Assembly: GCA_000695325.1 (NCBI GenBank)
Contig: AVPN01000561.1
Coordinates: 25,959-48,717 of the forward strand
DNA from: Pleurobrachia bachei
Taxonomy: Eukaryota > Ctenophora > Tentaculata > Cydippida > Pleurobrachiidae
Reading direction: 5' to 3'
Length of the DNA: 22,759 nucleotides
Each line of letters starts with the position of its first letter. Position 1 is the stretch's first letter. Positions 10,859 to 16,800 of this stretch are shown piece after piece. The notes beneath the pieces are model-generated. The model did not search any database. It worked only from the letters and a program-made list of their open reading frames with translations, and was not told the DNA's origin. The translations under genes were made by a program, and so were the position numbers.

Positions 10859-13800
10859 TCTCTCTCGACTCTACTCACCTCTATATTACCTTGACTTACC
10901 TCTATCTCTTGACTCTAGCTTATCTCAATAACTACAGCTAGGAAATGGTTACTATGTACCTCAATATACATTGAAACTATCTGGTATCGGCAGCTCTATA
11001 CTGAACACTGTTTAATTATGTTTCATGTCTCTTGACAGCGATCATAGCCATTTATCTAACCAGAACGATGTCTGTGTAATGAATGAAACCTTAAAAAGCT
11101 TACTGAATGAAGCATACCCGTTTGGTTATAACATGTGGTTTAAGGTTCTTCTGAACCTTACGTCACAGAAAGGTTTTTAACCACTATAATCGATGCAAAA
11201 AATAACGCCGAGAAAGATGGTTTTATTCATTTTGTTCTAGGACGTTCCTGAAACCCATGAAAGCCGAAAAACCCCACCCCTAACACATGTACCCGTTTGG
11301 GATTTTTCGAGCTAACTTCTTCATTAAATTACAGAACTTTCAAATATTTTTTCTTTCAGTGAAAAGGTAATCTGGACAGAGCGCCGAGAAGACCCAAAAG
11401 ACCCAAAAAACTCTGATGCCGGTACCGGTGCTGTTCTTATGACAGGGAAACTGGGTTCAGAGGAAACGAACACGGTGGAGGTGATAAGGGAAGGTGTGGA
11501 TAAGGGTGTGGCGGGAATCAAAGTGCGACCAAGGAGCTCCCGGGTCTGCAAGTGTAAGTTGTGAGATTTTACCACCCCTCACTCAATTACTCAATTAGGC
11601 TAGTTATTTGGTGTTGGAAAAACATGTTATACATGGCCTTTAATATGAAATACTAAAACTCAACTTTATTTCAGTGCGGAATCCCTGTGAGATGAACTCC
11701 TGTTCCCATCTCTGTCTCCAGGGCCAGGCAGTGGAGCACAATGGGGTGACGGAGAAGACCAAGAGCTGTACTTGCCCCACTGGTTACGCCCTCCTCCCCA
11801 ACTCTACCACTGAGTGTGCTGACGGTAAGCTGTTATATAGGGAACAAAGGGAAACTAGTTAATCAGAGCGTAAGTTTTGATCATTTTGAATTGGGATAAC
11901 CCCTTCCCGGAGGGTCTATAGCGGGTCATGAATAACAATCACATCTAAATTTGGAGAATCCCCCCTCTCAGATATAGCCCAGTATGTAGGGACCTTGAGC
12001 GGGGTGTACGTGTGTGTTTTATGCCTTCAGATTGAATAGTTTTGTGTGCTATGATTTTGTACACTCCGTTCTAAACTCTTTCCAAGTAAAAATGTACTTG
12101 TTTTTATAACCTCTTGTCCCCCTCCTGCAGATATCGCCCAGTACCTGGTGTACAACCCTGAGAGCGGTATTCAGACCGTTTCCCTGGATACAGAGTTCCT
12201 TACCCCCGTCAAGGATCAACAGAAGATGGGATTCCGAGTGAAGGCATTCGATATCGACGCCAAGTATGTGCATATGTTAGGGATTGATCGTTTGTTTATT
12301 TCATGGGTAGATCCACTCAGTATGTAATACTTGCTTTTTCAAAAGTTAACCGCCAATTATAAATCTATTGGAGTATGATGTAATGTTCTAAACACACCCC
12401 CCCCACCCCCCCCCCTTTAGGAACAACCTCGTGTACTATTGCTACAGAGGTGGATCAACCGATATCTTTGAGTCACGGGGTATATTCAGCACGTCTCCCG
12501 ATCCTGTTACCCTTCCTATCTACACCACAGCCTGCAAAGCAATGGCGGTGGAGTGGGTCACTAGGAAGCTTTACATTGTGGATGCTGGGGAAAAGGTGAG
12601 AGGGTTTTTAATCAGATACAATGAAATAGTACGTTATCATTTGGTATCGAAGACACCTCACACCTCACACCGCGCGCGCTGGCAAGGGGTTACTTCGTTA
12701 CAACGTTATCATCAAGGTGTACAAACTAAAACCGTTGTTGGCCAGCTGTGATCTATGGATGATCCATTAATGTACAAGTTTGATAAATGATTACTACAGA
12801 GCTCGCTAACATCGCATACTCCCAGGCGGATGCAGGTTTGATACTAGTGGTTGACATAGAGAGACCCCATCAGATACGTCACATGGTGGTGAACCTCCAG
12901 GAGCCGCTAGATGTAGTTGTACACCCCAGCAGGGGCCGTATTTACTGGATCTTGGCATCCCATAACATTATGTCTACCAGCATGTACGACTCGTCTGACA
13001 TAGAACAGGTATATATGTTATTGCAGCTTTGTTCCGACCCTTGTTTTACCCTTCCTCTCCCCTCTCCCATCCTATCTGGACGTACTATTGCCGGTGACAG
13101 TTTTGATTGATTACTGCTAAAAATGGCAATATAATTAGTACAATACATTCACCTAAACTTCATAATGAATCTAATATAACCGTCCCCCTCATAATATGTA
13201 TAATTCATCTCCAGGTTGTAGCTCCCAGTAAGGGTAGTACTGTACCCGTAGAGGGAACCCAGCTGTTCATTGATTACGCCACTGACAGCCTGTACTGGAC
13301 GGAGAATGTGATTAAAGTCAACATCGGGTAGGTCACCTGCGGATCTCTTTCGGTCCTTATATTTGTATCTCTCTCTACAATAGTCAATAGGGAAAAGGAA
13401 CTGGCTGAATCAAGAAATACTGGTCCCATTGGCTGATAACCAGCTCTGATTGGTTGTTTACTTGTGTCGGTCGGTTCCTGGCCCCTGGGTATCTACACAT
13501 TCCTTACATTTGCTTTCAATATAATAACGTCTTTCCATAGGTCGGTTGGTATGATAAAGAAGGTGAATCTACTCACCAAGGAAGTTGAAACTATCTCTGA
13601 GCTACGAATGATGTACCTAAATGGAGTTGCCAAGATCAATGGAAATATCTATTATAGTAGCATGGCTGAGGTATGGATCAGATATCACGTCCACCATTAC
13701 CAGTGGATATAACGTGCATCACCACCTCTGTCCTCTGCCCTGTATGGCGGCGCCATACCCCATTTGATTCTCAATCTCTAATCTGAGCACGCGACAATGC

Positions 13801-16800
13801 GCTCAGATCGGGTCGCGCCGCGGTGACTGTCTGTCGGAGACGGACTACATTAAATTTTATATAGCATACATATATCCTATATCAACTGTAATATATATAT
13901 TCTCTCCGTGCAGCCCAAGCTATACCGTCGCACCGGTTACAACACATCACAGCCGCTACCTGTTGAAGCCAAGGAACCCTTTAGCCTCAGGTATTCCCAG
14001 TCCCAGTCCAGTAAGGATAAGAACCCCTGTGGAGATAATAATGGGGGGTGCTCCCATTTCTGCTTCATTGGACCAGGTATGGATATTGGATACTCTACAG
14101 TAAATAGTTAGGGCACTGAGGTAGTAAGTTGCCCGCAATGTAGGGTAATTGCGTTACCAAGTATGAGCATAGCACTCAAACAACGTACGCACTCTACAGA
14201 GTATATAGATAGAGTCTGTATCTCCAAGTCTGCTGCAGACTGCATTAGAGACTCGGAGATTTTATGTTCATTATTAAAAGTGTGATAAACACAATACAAA
14301 TTCCACACCACCCCTCAACTCTGTTTCTCAAGGACAGGAATATAATTAAATATATAAAATCTCAGTCTGCGGAGAGCTGCTTGGTTACGAAATAACAAAG
14401 GCTTTGTTCTAATTTCTAACCCCTGTATGTTATAGGCGGTGCCGGTAAAGTCTGTGGGTGCCCGAGCGGACAGAAACGCAAGAACCCTTTCACATGTGAT
14501 CCCCTGGAGAAGGCTCTCTTTGTGGCGACCAAGGGTTGGATAAGCGTCATCTCACTCGGCACTGACCCGATAGATAGAGTCCTAACCGCCATTCCTGATG
14601 AGAGAGCGAGTAGTCCGGATAACAGCATACGGTAGGTAGATAGTTGAAATATGGAAACAAATAGTATGTCGGCGACATACCCCATTTCATTCTCAAGCGA
14701 CAGTGCGACAGACAGAAATCAAATAGGGGAGTTATTCTCTTTTGTTTCGATTTCAATTTCAACTTCATTTTACTTTTCCAATTTCACATCACGTGTCTAT
14801 ATATTGTAGGTCAATTGATATTGATATTCGTCGGAACATCCTGTACTGGTCGGAGATTAACCCCGGTGCTATCTGGTCTCATGACATGAACACTGGCCAG
14901 GACACACTCATAGTGGGCGAGGGTAAGTTACCATGGTAACCGTCTAGTGTATTCTGGATCACGTTACCATGGCAACCCCAGTAATACTTATTATACAACT
15001 GGATCAGTTGATCTGAGTGTTCTGATAAGGGAGCCATTATATTCATTTTACACACGTTCCACGATGCAAACTAAGTTTACATTTCCCATGCAGGTATACT
15101 GAAGCCAGTGTCAGTTGCAGTTGACTGGAATGCTAACAACCTCTTCTGGGTCGATTACGAGAAAGGCACCCTGGAAGTGATGTCACTAGCCAACAAGAAG
15201 CGACGTGTCATCAACCACAACGCGGCTAAATTCCACCGTGTCGTTGTGGACAGTCAGGAGAGGGACCTCTTTGTCTCCTATGTCTCCCCACAAAGTAAGG
15301 TGGTGGTCAGGCGGATGTGGCTGGATGGGAGCCATGAATTTGATATTGAGGACACGGCACGACATGGGGAACTGGGTGATATGGTTATCAATGATCTTGC
15401 TATTGATATTGGTAGCAAGCGGTTATACTGGGCGAGCACCACCAACATCGCTCTTCGGATCGCATCCAGCAACTATGGTGGTAGAGAGCTGAACACATTC
15501 AGTGACCGGAAAGGGAGAAACACCGGTCAGGCCATTGCAACTCTATACGAACGGGCGTACATCCAAAGTGACAACACGGTCGGAGATACTCTGACACCGT
15601 TCACAGTGGTGAAAGAGTTCGACTATACCCAGGATGATGCGCCCCTCTTGAACACGTACACCTTCCAACAACTGAGGGGGAAGATAGTGTCCATGAAGGC
15701 AGTCAGTCAGAACATACTAGATGACAGTGTCATGGAGGAGCCGATGTGATAAGGTGGGAAGATATTAAGTTATTGGATGTTTAATTTATTGCCACAGTGT
15801 GGATATATATACTTGATTGTTATCAGTACAATTTTAAACCTCCATAGGCGGGGAGGTGCAAGGAGGATGAAATCTGTATACCATCTGATGTGGAGGCTCT
15901 GTGCAAGTGTGGAGATAATGATACCGCGTGTTCAGCTAGAAATATCAACGAGGTGAGAGACGGGGGAGTGGTAGATGGTTGGGGTGGTGCAGGGGTGAGC
16001 ATCAGATACAGATATTCGGGTGGGGGAGTGAGTGTTAGATGGTTAGAGGTGCCAGATGTAGGTTATCGGGGGACCAGAAATTTCGGTAATGGGGAGGGCC
16101 ATACTAAACGGAGAATACATGTCAGGAACCCCTAATTTCTCTCTCTCCACAGCCCGTATTTGTGCCTAACACGATACCCAGAAACAATTGTCCGGACAAC
16201 TACTGTCACAGCCATGGGACGTGTACTGCCTACAAGCTGTCAAATAACAGTATCACTACAAGATGTGACTGCGAGGACGGATACTCACGACCCAGGTGTG
16301 TGTGTGTGTGTGTGTGTCTGTTTATTTGTCTGTCTGTCTGTTTGTGTATGTGTTTGTTTGTGCGTGTGTGATTGTTTGTGGGTTGCTTGCTTGTTTGTTT
16401 ATTTGTGTGGGTTAGATAAAATAAAATGATCAAACAAATCCCCCTACCCAGGTGCGAGAAAAAGTCCGGTGCAGGGAGCCGTGTTATCGAAATACTAATA
16501 GTAGTAGCAGTGATAGTAGTGATTATCATAGTTATCTGGTTCTGCAACCGGTGGTGTCGTCGTAACGTTAAAGGGGTAAGCGTGTTAACACTATCCCCCT
16601 CTACCCCCTGTGTGCCCCTTCCTAGGTGTGACGCCGATGAAAGTGCGGGGTACATCTTGCCAATCACTGTCGGTGTAGCCGGTGTTTTATCAATAGTGGC
16701 AATAGGTGCTGTGGTGTTATGGTGTAGGAAAAATTGTAGTGAGAGGTTTAAACAGGTCAGTGGTTTAGTGTGCTCACCATGATGTGCTCTCTCTCTGTCT

